64,000 bases of DNA, taken from contig JAHRYM010000001.1 of NCBI GenBank assembly GCA_020622085.1, positions 1,449,293 to 1,513,292 on the forward strand, given 5' to 3'. Shown here piece by piece: positions 7,245 to 15,722 of the stretch. How positions within the stretch are numbered: the first letter of the stretch is position 1; each line of letters begins with the position of its first letter. The notes beneath the pieces are model-generated. The model did no database searches and had not been told where the DNA came from. It was given only the letters and a program-made list of their open reading frames with translations. Origin of the DNA: Paracoccaceae bacterium (GTDB lineage Bacteria > Pseudomonadota > Alphaproteobacteria > Rhodobacterales > Rhodobacteraceae). A program made the translations under genes and the position numbers.

Positions 7245-10166
7245 ATGATGAACCTGCAAGGGCGGATCACCGCGGTCCTTGGTCCGACGAACACGGGCAA
7301 GACGCATTACGCGATCGAACGGATGCTGGCGCATCGCACCGGCATCATCGGCCTGCCGCTGCGCCTTCTGGCGCGCGAGGTCTATGACCGGATCGTGGCC
7401 GCGCGCGGGCCTTCGGTCGTGGCGCTGGTCACGGGCGAGGAACGGATCGTGCCCGACCGGGTGCAATACTGGGTCTGCACCGTCGAGGCGATGCCCGAGG
7501 GCATGGGCGCGGATTTCGTCGCCATCGACGAGATCCAGCTTTGCGCCGACCCCGAACGCGGCCATGTCTTCACCGACCGGCTGCTGCATACGCGGGGCCT
7601 GCAAGAGACGCTTTTCCTTGGATCGGAAACAATGCGCGGCGCAATCGCGTCACTGGTTCCAAAGGCGCAGTTCCTGAAGCGGGAGCGGTTTTCGACCCTC
7701 AGCTACACCGGCTCAAAGAAACTCAGCCGCATGCCGGCGCGCAGCGCCATCGTCGGCTTTTCGGTCGACAACGTCTATGCCATCGCCGAACTCATCCGCC
7801 GCCAGCGCGGCGGCTGCGCGGTGGTGATGGGCGCGCTGTCGCCCCGGACGCGCAATGCGCAAGTGGCGCTTTACCAGAATGGCGATGTGGATTTTCTGGT
7901 GGCGACCGATGCCATCGGCATGGGGCTCAACCTGGATATCGGCCATGTGGCGTTTTCGGCCACGTCGAAATTCGACGGGCGGCGGATGCGCCATCTGTTC
8001 CCGCATGAGATGGGCCAGATCGCGGGCCGGGCAGGCCGGCACATGCAGCCGGGCACGTTCGGTGTGACGGGCGAGGTTGGTCCCCTGGACGACGACCTGG
8101 TGGAAGCCCTTGAAAACCATCGCTTTTCGCCGATCCGCCGGTTGCAATGGCGCAATTCCCGGCTGGAGTTCGGGCGGGTCGAACGGCTGATCGCCAGCCT
8201 TGAGGAGATGCCGCAGAACGAATGGCTGACCCGTGGGCGCGAAGCCGATGACCTGCGCGCGCTGAAGGCGCTGGCCGAGATGCCCGAGGTCCGCCAGCGC
8301 CTTGGCACGCCCCGCGACGTGAAGCTTCTGTGGGACATCTGCCGGGTGCCGGATTTCCGGTCGATTTCCGAACAGGAACATGCCTCGCTTCTGGCGCGGC
8401 TTTTCGACTTCCTGCACGACCCGGGCCATGTGCCCGAAGACTGGCTGGCCCAGCAGATCGCCCGCATCGACCTTGTGCAGGGCGACATCGACACACTGTC
8501 GCGGCGTCTCGCCTTTATCCGCACTTGGACCTATGTTGCGCAACGCACGGGTTGGGTCGCCAATGAATCGCATTGGCGGGCCGAAACTCGTGCGGTAGAA
8601 GACCGACTGTCGGATGCGCTGCATGGCGCGCTGACCCAGCGATTTGTGGACCGGCGCACCAGCGTTCTGCTGCGCCGGCTCAAGCAGAAGGAGAGCCTTG
8701 TGGCCGAGGTGAATGACAAGGGCGAAGTGACGGTCGAGGGCGAATTCGCCGGTCGACTGGAAGGCTTCCGCTTCCAGCAGGATGCGTCGTCGACGCCCGA
8801 CGCGGCGCGCACGCTCAGGCAGGCGGCCTATGAGGCGCTGCGCCCGGAATTCCACCTGCGCGCCGACCGCTTCTACAACGCGCCCGACACCGAGATGGAT
8901 TTCACCGAACAGGGTGGCCTGATGTGGGGCAGCCATGCGGTGGGCAAGCTGGTCAAGGGCGCCGAGCCGCTGAAGCCGCTGGTCGAGCCCTTCGTGGATG
9001 AAGACGCCGGGTTCGACGTGGCCGAAAAGGTCCGGCGCCGGTTGCAGCATTTCATCGACCGCAAGATCGCCACGCATTTCGAACCGCTTCTGGCGATGGC
9101 CCGGGACGAGACGCTGACCGGGCTTGCCCGCGGCTTTGCCTTCCGCCTGATGGAAAATCTGGGCATCCTGCCGCGCGAAGCCGTCGCGGCCGAGGTCAAG
9201 GACCTGGATCAGGAAGCCCGGGGCGCGCTGCGCAAGCATGGCGTGCGCTTCGGCCAGTACACGATCTTCCAGCCCGCGCTTCTGAAACCCGCGCCGACGC
9301 GGCTGCGGCTGGTGCTGTGGTCGGTCGCCAACGGTCTGGACGAATTCCCGGAAAGCCCCCCGCCGGGTCTGGTGACGATCCCGAACATCGTCGAGGTGCC
9401 GAAGGTTCATTACACGCTGTCGGGCTACCATCAGGCGGGCGCGCGGGCGATCCGCATCGACATGCTGGAACGGCTGGCCGACATCCTGCGCACCAGGGAC
9501 AGCAAGGCGGGGTTCGAGGCGACGGCGGACATGCTGTCGATCACCGGCATGACGCTGGACCAGTTCGCCGACCTGATGGCCGGTCTGGGCTACAAGGGTG
9601 AAAAGGGCGAACGCGAAAAGGCCCGCGCCGTGGCCGTCGAACCTGCGCCCGCGCCCGAAGTCGCCGAAGGCCCGGTGAACCCGATCCCGGAAGAAGAATC
9701 GGTGCTGGCCCCCGCCCCCGAACCGGCCGAGGCCGGGGTCGAAGCTGCCGCGCCGGAAATGGAAGCCTTCTACACCTTCACCTGGGCGCCGCGTGCGCGT
9801 GGTCCGCGTCAGGGGGGCGGTGAAGGCCGGGGTGAGTTCCGCAAGGGCCCGCGTGGCCCGCGCAGCGAAGGCGAGGCGGCGCGCGCGCCCCGTGGCGACC
9901 GTCAGCCGCGCAAGGAAGGCGAAGCCGCCGAAGGCGGGCAGGGCCGTGGTCCGCGCCCCGAACGTGGTGAACGTCCGGAGCGTGGCGAACGGGGTGAGCG
10001 GGGCGGCAAGCCCTTCGGCAAGGGCGGCAAGCCGCATGGCAAACCGCACGGCAAACCCGGGCGCGACGATGACCGCAATTTTGAATCGCGGCCGCCGAGG
10101 AAAGACCGGATCGACCCGGACAACCCCTTCGCCGCCGCTTTGGCCGGGTTCAAGGTCAAGCCCTGA
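7245..10166 (+). CDS. SUV3-like DExH-box RNA helicase with long basic tail
   Basis: This 973-residue protein has Walker A GPTNTGKT at residues 13-20, a DEIQ box as motif II near residue 90, and the helicase C motif QIAGRAGRH near residue 265. These match the bacterial relatives of mitochondrial SUV3 helicase. Residues 1 to about 780 form the helicase and accessory domains. Residues from about 785 are low-complexity: first acidic/alanine-proline-rich, then Arg/Gly/Glu-rich with repeats such as GERPERGERGERG and three HGKP units, which probably bind RNA. The last 25 residues (DRIDPDNPFAAALAGFK) look like a short conserved C-terminal motif. SUV3-type helicases unwind RNA and assist degradation. 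The stop codon overlaps the start of the S4-domain gene, so expression of the two is coupled. Confidence 0.9.
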   Translation: MMNLQGRITAVLGPTNTGKTHYAIERMLAHRTGIIGLPLRLLAREVYDRIVAARGPSVVALVTGEERIVPDRVQYWVCTVEAMPEGMGADFVAIDEIQLCADPERGHVFTDRLLHTRGLQETLFLGSETMRGAIASLVPKAQFLKRERFSTLSYTGSKKLSRMPARSAIVGFSVDNVYAIAELIRRQRGGCAVVMGALSPRTRNAQVALYQNGDVDFLVATDAIGMGLNLDIGHVAFSATSKFDGRRMRHLFPHEMGQIAGRAGRHMQPGTFGVTGEVGPLDDDLVEALENHRFSPIRRLQWRNSRLEFGRVERLIASLEEMPQNEWLTRGREADDLRALKALAEMPEVRQRLGTPRDVKLLWDICRVPDFRSISEQEHASLLARLFDFLHDPGHVPEDWLAQQIARIDLVQGDIDTLSRRLAFIRTWTYVAQRTGWVANESHWRAETRAVEDRLSDALHGALTQRFVDRRTSVLLRRLKQKESLVAEVNDKGEVTVEGEFAGRLEGFRFQQDASSTPDAARTLRQAAYEALRPEFHLRADRFYNAPDTEMDFTEQGGLMWGSHAVGKLVKGAEPLKPLVEPFVDEDAGFDVAEKVRRRLQHFIDRKIATHFEPLLAMARDETLTGLARGFAFRLMENLGILPREAVAAEVKDLDQEARGALRKHGVRFGQYTIFQPALLKPAPTRLRLVLWSVANGLDEFPESPPPGLVTIPNIVEVPKVHYTLSGYHQAGARAIRIDMLERLADILRTRDSKAGFEATADMLSITGMTLDQFADLMAGLGYKGEKGEREKARAVAVEPAPAPEVAEGPVNPIPEEESVLAPAPEPAEAGVEAAAPEMEAFYTFTWAPRARGPRQGGGEGRGEFRKGPRGPRSEGEAARAPRGDRQPRKEGEAAEGGQGRGPRPERGERPERGERGERGGKPFGKGGKPHGKPHGKPGRDDDRNFESRPPRKDRIDPDNPFAAALAGFKVKP

Positions 10167-10465
10167 GCGGTTCGGGCGACAGCCGCATCCGGGTCGACAA
10201 ATGGCTGTGGCAAGCGCGGTTCTTCAAGACCCGCAGCCTTGCCGCCGCCACCGTCGCCTCGGGGCATCTGCGCCTGAACGGCCGGCGCTGCGACAAGCCG
10301 GGCCATGCCGTCGGGCCGGGCGATGTGCTGACCTTCCCGCAAGGCAATCGCATCCGGGTGATCCGGGTGCTGGCACAGGGCGAACGGCGCGGCCCCGCGA
10401 CCGAGGCAGCGACGCTGTATCAGGATGAAGACGCAAGACCCCCAAGCCCGGATGGCGCGGCATGA
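10163..10465 (+). CDS. S4 RNA-binding domain protein (HslR-like), non-ATG start
   Basis: The frame IRVDKWLWQARFFKTRSLAA followed by GHLRLNGRRCDKPGHAVGPGD is a clear S4 domain of the Hsp15/HslR type, which binds rRNA and recycles stalled 50S-nascent chain complexes in E. coli. The frame opens after a TGA at 10082-10084 and holds no ATG, GTG or TTG before the conserved domain. The best start is CTG at 10163, overlapping the helicase stop, giving 100 residues with eight residues before the conserved RVDKWLW, the usual spacing. Initiation could rely on translational coupling or re-initiation. Its stop overlaps the next gene's start in ATGA. The coding identity is firm; the start is inferred. Confidence 0.8.
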   Translation: MSGSGDSRIRVDKWLWQARFFKTRSLAAATVASGHLRLNGRRCDKPGHAVGPGDVLTFPQGNRIRVIRVLAQGERRGPATEAATLYQDEDARPPSPDGAA

Positions 10466-10914
10466 CGCCCCGCCGTCTTGGCCCGAAGGACGCCGATCTC
10501 TGGTGCGCGATCCGGGCCGAGGCGCTGCGCCTTTCCCCCGAACATTTCGCGCCGCGTGATGCCGGACCGCCGCCCGAGGCGCGGGTCGATTTTGCCGCCC
10601 GTCTTCGCGATGGCGCGGTCTGGGGGGTGATCGAGGGCGGCGCGATCCTTGCCATCGCCGCACGCGGATCGGACGCCGCGAACCCCCGGCGCGTCTGGCT
10701 GCAATCGCTTTACACCAAGGCTGACGCACGCGGGCAGGGCCACGCCCGAAACCTTATCGCCGCCATCGAGGCCGAGGCGCGGCATTTCGGCGCCCGCGAG
10801 GTCTGGCTGGAGGTCGGCCTGACGAATGTTCCGGCGCGGGGGCTCTATCTCGCCTGCGGCTATGCCCCGTTACGCGAAGGCTCCGAAACCGCGCTCATGC
10901 GCAAGAAGCTGTGA
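10462..10914 (+). CDS. GNAT-family N-acetyltransferase
   Basis: This 150-residue protein has the GNAT acetyl-CoA pocket LQSLYTKADARGQGHARNLI (the R/QxxGxG/A motif, here ARGQGHA) near residue 85-95. The C-terminal LEVGLTNVPARGLYLACGY matches motif B. The substrate is unknown. The start overlaps the S4 gene stop in ATGA, so helicase, S4 protein and acetyltransferase form one coupled unit. That suggests, but does not prove, a role on a ribosomal or RNA-associated protein. The next gene, hisD, starts 63 bp downstream. Confidence 0.85.
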   Translation: MTPRRLGPKDADLWCAIRAEALRLSPEHFAPRDAGPPPEARVDFAARLRDGAVWGVIEGGAILAIAARGSDAANPRRVWLQSLYTKADARGQGHARNLIAAIEAEARHFGAREVWLEVGLTNVPARGLYLACGYAPLREGSETALMRKKL

Positions 10915-10977
10915 CGGCGGCTTGAGCCGTGGGCCGCGATCCTTTAGCACCGCCATGACAGCCAGACAGGTCACACC

Positions 10978-12285
10978 ATGCCGCAGTTCCTGAACACCGC
11001 CGATCCCGATTTCGAAACCGCCTTCACCGCCCTTCTGGGGCAGAAGCGGGAAGACGCGCCGGATGTCGATGCCGCCGTCGCGGCCATCATCGAGGATGTG
11101 CGCACCCGCGGCGATCAGGCGGTGATCGACCTGACGGCGCGCTTCGACCGGCTGACGCTCACGCCCGCGACGCTGGCCTTCAGCGCCGCCGAGATCGACG
11201 CGGCGGTGGCGCAAGTCTTGCCCGAGGATCGCGCGGCGCTGGAACTGGCGGCGGAGCGCATCCGCGCCTATCACGAACGCCAGATGCCCGAGGACGCGCA
11301 GTGGACCGACGCCAGCGGCGCGAGCCTTGGCTGGCGCTGGACGCCGGTTGCGGCGGCGGGGCTTTATGTGCCGGGTGGGCTGGCGTCCTATCCGTCTTCG
11401 GTGCTGATGAACGCGATCCCGGCGCGGGTGGCGGGGGTCGAACGGCTGGTGGTGGTCTGCCCGACGCCCGATGGTGTCGTCAATCCGCTGGTCCTCCTGG
11501 CGGCGCGCCTTGCGGGGGTGGATGTGATCTACCGGATCGGCGGCGCGCAGGCGATTGCCGCGCTGGCCTATGGGACCGGCACCATCAAACCGGTCGACAA
11601 GATCACCGGCCCCGGCAATGCCTATGTGGCGGCCGCAAAGCGCCGGGTCTTCGGGCGCGTCGGCATCGACATGATCGCCGGACCGTCCGAGATTCTGGTG
11701 ATTGCGGATCGGGACAACAACCCCGACTGGATCGCGCTGGATCTGCTGAGCCAGGCCGAACATGACGAAAGCGCGCAGTCGATCCTGGTGACGGATGATG
11801 CGGGCTTCGGCCAGTCGGTCGCTGCGGCGGTGGAAAAGCGGCTGGAAACGCTGGAACGCCGCGCCATCGCCGGGGCCAGCTGGCGCGACTACGGGGCAGT
11901 GATCGTGACGCGCGACCTGGACGAAGCGGCGGCGCTGTCGGATCGCGTCGCGCCCGAACATCTTGAATTGTGCGTGGCCGACCCCGATGCGCTGGCGGCG
12001 CGCATCCGCCACGCGGGCGCGATCTTCCTGGGCGCCTATACGCCCGAGGCGATCGGCGATTATGTCGGCGGCCCGAACCATGTCCTGCCCACGGCCCGTT
12101 CGGCGCGGTTTTCGTCCGGGCTTTCGGTCATGGATTTCCTCAAGCGCACGACGCTCGCGCGCATGACGCCCCAGGCGCTTTCTGCCATCGGCCCCGCAGC
12201 GGAGCGGCTGGCCCGCAGTGAAAGCCTTGAGGCGCACGGCCTTTCGGTGCGCGCAAGGCTGGACGCGCTGAACGGCGGGGCGTGA
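10978..12285 (+). CDS. hisD: Histidinol dehydrogenase
   Basis: This 435-residue enzyme catalyses the last two NAD-dependent oxidations of histidine synthesis, from L-histidinol to L-histidine, with bound zinc. Diagnostic segments are YVPGGLASYPSSVLMNAIPA, RIGGAQAIAALAYGTGTI, ITGPGNAYVAAAKR and IDMIAGPSEILVIAD. Also present are AEHDESAQSILVT with catalytic and zinc ligands, and GPNHVLPT near the C-terminus. The length is normal. It opens the Rhodobacteraceae-type hisD-UPF0262-phosphatase cluster. Other his genes are not in the window. Confidence 0.97.
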   Translation: MPQFLNTADPDFETAFTALLGQKREDAPDVDAAVAAIIEDVRTRGDQAVIDLTARFDRLTLTPATLAFSAAEIDAAVAQVLPEDRAALELAAERIRAYHERQMPEDAQWTDASGASLGWRWTPVAAAGLYVPGGLASYPSSVLMNAIPARVAGVERLVVVCPTPDGVVNPLVLLAARLAGVDVIYRIGGAQAIAALAYGTGTIKPVDKITGPGNAYVAAAKRRVFGRVGIDMIAGPSEILVIADRDNNPDWIALDLLSQAEHDESAQSILVTDDAGFGQSVAAAVEKRLETLERRAIAGASWRDYGAVIVTRDLDEAAALSDRVAPEHLELCVADPDALAARIRHAGAIFLGAYTPEAIGDYVGGPNHVLPTARSARFSSGLSVMDFLKRTTLARMTPQALSAIGPAAERLARSESLEAHGLSVRARLDALNGGA

Positions 12286-12395
12286 TGGCAGGCATCTTGC
12301 CAATTCCGCGCCGATGGTGTCTTTCGGCTGTCGGGATTTTTGCCGAGTGACGGACATTTCCAAGCTGGTTTGCGGATGTCCTTGCGGGGGAACCG

Positions 12396-12875
12396 ATGAG
12401 CCGTCTTTGCCGGATTGAAATTGATGACACGGGCCTGCCGGCCCCGACGCCCGAAATCGAACAGGAACGCAAGGTTGCTGTCTTCGACCTGCTGGAAGAC
12501 AACAGCTTCGGCATTCCGGACCGGGGGGGGGTGGCGGTTCCCGATGGGCCCTATTGCCTGTCTCTTGGCGTGCGCGACGGGCGGCTTGTGTTTGACACGA
12601 CGACCGAGGCCGGCGCCAAGGTGGCCGAGTTCCACCTGTCGATGGGGCCGTTCCGGCAGGTGGTGAAGGATTATTTCCAGATCTGCGAAAGCTATTTCGA
12701 GGCGGTCAAGCGCCTGCCGCCCGCGCAGATCGAGGCGATCGACATGGCAAGGCGCGGCATCCACAACGAAGGCGCGCGGGTCTTGCAGGAACGGCTGGAA
12801 GGCAAGGCCGACTTCGACATCGACACCGCGCGCCGCCTTTTCACCCTGATCTGCGTCCTGCATCCCGGGAGCTGA
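12396..12875 (+). CDS. UPF0262 family protein
   Basis: This 159-residue protein matches the UPF0262 family by overall pattern: MSRLCRIEIDDTGLPAPTPEIEQER, then KVAVFDLLEDNSF, and RQVVKDYFQICESY with a C-terminal helical part. The function is unknown. The family is largely confined to alphaproteobacteria and in Rhodobacteraceae regularly lies between hisD and a low-molecular-weight phosphatase gene, as here (the next start is two bases after this stop). A purine-rich GGGGGAA stretch lies just before ATG 12396 and supports the start. Confidence 0.9.
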   Translation: MSRLCRIEIDDTGLPAPTPEIEQERKVAVFDLLEDNSFGIPDRGGVAVPDGPYCLSLGVRDGRLVFDTTTEAGAKVAEFHLSMGPFRQVVKDYFQICESYFEAVKRLPPAQIEAIDMARRGIHNEGARVLQERLEGKADFDIDTARRLFTLICVLHPGS

Positions 12876-12877
12876 GG

Positions 12878-13339
12878 GTGGAACCGCGCAAGATGCCGCA
12901 TTCCGTGCTGTTCTGCTGCGACCACAACTCGGTCCGCTCGCCCATGGCCGAGGGTCTGATGAAGCAGATGCATGGCCGGCACGTCTATGTGCAGTCTGCC
13001 GGCGTCAAGAACGATCTGGAGGTCGACGGCTTTGCCGTGGCCGTCTGCCAGGAGGTCGGCGTGGAACTTTCCCGCCACCGGTCGCGCAATTTCGACGAGA
13101 TGCAGGAATGGGGCGACGACCTGTCGGGGTTCGATCTGGTGGTGGCCTTGTCCCCCGCCAGCCAGCGCCGGGCGCTTGAACTGACACGGTTCTTCCATCT
13201 GGACGTGGAATACTGGCCGATCCTCGATCCCACGGGCCTTGGCGAGGGGCGCGAGGCGAAGCTGTCCGCCTATCGCCAGGCGCGCGACCAGATCCGAAAC
13301 CGGATCCTTGAACGATTCGGTCCCCCCGAAGAAGAATGA
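12878..13339 (+). CDS. Low-molecular-weight phosphotyrosine phosphatase family protein
   Basis: This 153-residue protein has the CX5R(S/T) phosphate-binding loop near the N-terminus (FCCDHNSVRSPMAEGL) and a DP-type acid motif (LDPTGLGEG) near residue 117. Both are typical of low-molecular-weight phosphatases and arsenate-reductase relatives. The start is taken as GTG 12878, two bases after the UPF0262 stop; ATG 12893 is an alternative that still keeps the catalytic loop. In relatives this gene directly precedes infA. Here three other genes intervene. The substrate is unknown. Confidence 0.85.
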   Translation: MEPRKMPHSVLFCCDHNSVRSPMAEGLMKQMHGRHVYVQSAGVKNDLEVDGFAVAVCQEVGVELSRHRSRNFDEMQEWGDDLSGFDLVVALSPASQRRALELTRFFHLDVEYWPILDPTGLGEGREAKLSAYRQARDQIRNRILERFGPPEEE

Positions 13340-13485
13340 CCGCTTTGGCGCCGATGGTGGGACCGCCTGTCGCGGATGGGCAAGAACCTGTCTTTAACGC
13401 ACCCGATCTGCCCCTGCGGGCGTGCCAGAACCATGCGAATCCCCATCGTTGGCGGATCTTTCCGCCCCCAGTCCCGGAGATGCCC

Positions 13486-13884
13486 ATGTCGCGCCAGATC
13501 ATCCAGGCCTATTACGATGCCTTCAACCGGGGCGATGCCGCCGGGATGCTGGCGCTTTTGTCCGATGAAGTCGAACACCACGTCAACGAGGGCGCCGTGC
13601 GGCGCGGCAAGGCGCTGTTTGCCGAATTTTGCAGCCACATGGGCGTCAGCTACCGCGAAACCCTGACTGACATCGAGATATTCACGAACGGTGAAGGCAC
13701 CCGTGCCGCGGCCGAATTCGTCGTGAATGGCGAATACCTGAAGACCGACCCCGGCCTGCCCGAGGCCAAGGGCCAGCGCTATGTCCTGCCCGGGGGGAGC
13801 TTCCTTGCGCTGCGCGATGGCAAGATCACCCGCGTGACCACATATTACAACCTGCAGGACTGGATCGCGCAGGTCTCGGCATAG
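13486..13884 (+). CDS. NTF2-like / SnoaL-type ketosteroid-isomerase-related protein
   Basis: This 132-residue protein is a single NTF2-like alpha+beta barrel: IIQAYYDAFNRGDAAGMLALLSDEVEHHVNEG at the start, and GGSFLALRDGKITRVTTYYNLQDW at the end. The cone-shaped pocket in this fold can be an enzyme site or a ligand-binding site; no function can be assigned. ATG 13486 is preferred because GGAG lies six bases upstream; an ATG at 13480 overlaps that site. It is followed 11 bp later by an acetyltransferase and then a nitrilase-family hydrolase, forming a three-gene insert in the cluster. Confidence 0.8.
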   Translation: MSRQIIQAYYDAFNRGDAAGMLALLSDEVEHHVNEGAVRRGKALFAEFCSHMGVSYRETLTDIEIFTNGEGTRAAAEFVVNGEYLKTDPGLPEAKGQRYVLPGGSFLALRDGKITRVTTYYNLQDWIAQVSA

Positions 13885-13895
13885 GAGGAAGTCGC

Positions 13896-14501
13896 ATGTC
13901 GGTATCCGTCGTCACTCTGGCCGGCGACCAGATCCTTGCCGTCCTTGACGATCTGGCGCGGCTCCGCATCGAGGTCTTCCGTGCCTGGCCCTACCTTTAC
14001 GATGGCGACATGTTCTATGAACGCCGCTACCTGTCGCATTTTGCGCAAGGCGCGGGCTCGGTTGTCATCTGCGCCTATGACGGGTCGCGGATGGTGGGCG
14101 CTTCGACCGGCGCCCCGATGGAGGGCCACGCCGAGGATTTCGGCCGCGCCTTCGCCGCGACGGGCATCGCGCTGACCGATGTCTTCTACTGCGCCGAATC
14201 TGTCCTGTTGCCCGAATACCGGGGCAGGGGCCTCGGGCATGCCTTCTTCGACGGGCGCGAGGCGCAGGCGCGGGCGCTTGGCCGGCGCTGGTCGGCCTTT
14301 TGCAGCGTGATCCGCCCCGCCGAACACCCGGCCCGGCCCGAGGTTTACCGCCCGCTCGACGCCTTCTGGCGGTCGCGGGGCTATGACATCCTGCCCGGCG
14401 TCACGGCGGAATTTTCATGGAAAGACCTTGGCCAGACGCAAGAGACGCCAAAGCAGTTGCAATTCTGGATCCGCGACCTGCAGGCGGAGGGCAGTCGATG
14501 A
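13896..14501 (+). CDS. GNAT-family N-acetyltransferase
   Basis: This 201-residue protein has the acetyl-CoA signature LLPEYRGRGLGHAFFDGRE (RGRGLG loop) near residue 110 and a GNAT beta-strand pattern before it (VVICAYDGSRMVGASTGAPM). The C-terminal part (YRPLDAFWRSRGYDILPGV) fits GNAT motif B. AGGAGG is present just upstream of ATG 13896. The start of the next gene overlaps its stop in ATGA. The substrate is unknown; the tight coupling to a carbon-nitrogen hydrolase suggests both act on a related nitrogen compound, which is inference. Confidence 0.85.
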   Translation: MSVSVVTLAGDQILAVLDDLARLRIEVFRAWPYLYDGDMFYERRYLSHFAQGAGSVVICAYDGSRMVGASTGAPMEGHAEDFGRAFAATGIALTDVFYCAESVLLPEYRGRGLGHAFFDGREAQARALGRRWSAFCSVIRPAEHPARPEVYRPLDAFWRSRGYDILPGVTAEFSWKDLGQTQETPKQLQFWIRDLQAEGSR

Positions 14502-15409
14502 AGGTCGCCGCTGCCGCCTATCCGCTGACGTGGTTTGGCGACTGGGGCGCCTATGAGGCCAAGATCCGCGCCTGGGTGTCCGAGGCCGCAGGCGCGGGGG
14601 CCGATCTGCTGGTCTTTCCCGAATATGCCCAGAACGAACTGGCCTCGCTGGGCGGGCGCGATGTGGCTGCCGATCTGGAAGGCGCCTTGCGTGAAACCGC
14701 ACGCCACCGCCCGGCGGCGGACCGGTTGCTTGTGGAACTGGCCGAACGCCACGGCGTGCATATCCTGTCCGGCTCGGGCCCCGTCTGGGGTGATCCCGAA
14801 GGCCGACCGGTCAATCGTGCGACGCTGATTTCCCCCGAAGGCATCCTTGGCCATCAGGACAAGGCGATGATGACCCGGTTCGAACGCGAGGACTGGGACG
14901 TGGCCGGCGGCGACGGCCTGACCGTCTTTGACACGGCGCTGGGGCGGATCGGCGTGGTGATCTGCTATGACAGCGAATTTCCCCTGCTCGCCCGCGCTCT
15001 GGTCGAACAGGGCGTCGAGATTTTGCTGGCGCCATCCGCCACGGAAACCTTCGCGGGGTTCATGCGGGTGCGCGTCGGCAGCATGGCGCGGGCGCTGGAA
15101 GGCCAGTGCGTCGTGATCCATGCGCCGCTGGTGGGTGACGCGCCCTGGTGCGTCGGGCTTGAGGAAAACACCGGCCGCGCTTCCGCCTATGGTCCGCCAG
15201 ACCGGGGCTTTCCCGAAACCGGGATCCTGGCCGAAGGCGCGCTTGGCGAACCCGGCTGGACCTATGCCGAGGTCGATCTTGAGGCCGTGCGGCTGGCCCG
15301 CGCCGATGGCGTTGTCCTGACCCATGCGCATTGGCCCGAACAGGCGTCTCGCGTGGCGAAGGTGACGGTGGCAACGCCGGAACAATCTTCGCCAAAGCCG
15401 ATCACCTAA
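14498..15409 (+). CDS. Carbon-nitrogen hydrolase (nitrilase superfamily)
   Basis: This 303-residue protein carries the nitrilase catalytic triad: Glu42 in FPEYAQNEL, Lys122 in HQDKAMMTRFEREDWD, and Cys156 in VICYDSEFP. Members hydrolyse amides, nitriles or carbamoyl compounds; the sequence alone does not say which. The length is normal for amidase-type members. ATG 14498 overlaps the stop of the preceding GNAT gene (ATGA). After the stop comes an 80-100 bp spacer before infA that holds a weak promoter-like pair (TTGAAA at 15416 and CATTTA 17 bases later). The insert therefore ends here and infA has its own transcription start. Confidence 0.9.
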   Translation: MKVAAAAYPLTWFGDWGAYEAKIRAWVSEAAGAGADLLVFPEYAQNELASLGGRDVAADLEGALRETARHRPAADRLLVELAERHGVHILSGSGPVWGDPEGRPVNRATLISPEGILGHQDKAMMTRFEREDWDVAGGDGLTVFDTALGRIGVVICYDSEFPLLARALVEQGVEILLAPSATETFAGFMRVRVGSMARALEGQCVVIHAPLVGDAPWCVGLEENTGRASAYGPPDRGFPETGILAEGALGEPGWTYAEVDLEAVRLARADGVVLTHAHWPEQASRVAKVTVATPEQSSPKPIT

Positions 15410-15503
15410 TAGCCCTTGAAAAGCGACCCGTTCGGGCGCATTTAGGGCGCGCCCGGCGCAGGCCTAACGGTCTGCACGCGGGAAACCCATTTTCGGAGTG
15501 AAC

Positions 15504-15722
15504 ATGGCCAAGGAAGAACTGCTCGAATTCCCCGGTGTCGTGAAGGAACTCCTGCCGAATGCGACATTCAAGGTCGAGCTGGAAAACGGCCACCAACTGA
15601 TCGCGACGATGGCAGGCAAGATGCGCAAGAACCGGATCCGGGTGCTTGCCGGCGACCGGGTCCAGGTCGAAATGACGCCCTATGACCTGTCGAAGGGCCG
15701 CATCAACTACCGCTTCAAGTGA
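15504..15722 (+). CDS. infA: Translation initiation factor IF-1
   Basis: This 72-residue protein has the typical IF-1 sequence ([49 protein letters not shown]), a single S1-like OB fold that binds the ribosomal A site during initiation. ATG 15504 gives exactly the family length; an in-frame GTG two codons upstream is rejected. CGGAG lies upstream at a suitable distance. The stop overlaps the GTG start of maf in GTGA. Confidence 0.98.
   Translation: MAKEELLEFPGVVKELLPNATFKVELENGHQLIATMAGKMRKNRIRVLAGDRVQVEMTPYDLSKGRINYRFK

Noticed and set aside
7713-10049. Minus-strand open frame of about 780 codons opposite the helicase
   Set aside because: Composition is rich in Arg, Ala, His and Gly without any motif, and it is fully antisense to the SUV3-like gene.
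15416-15444. Promoter for infA (TTGAAA-N17-CATTTA)
   Set aside because: Spacing is right but the -10 match is poor; kept only as a remark and not listed as a feature.
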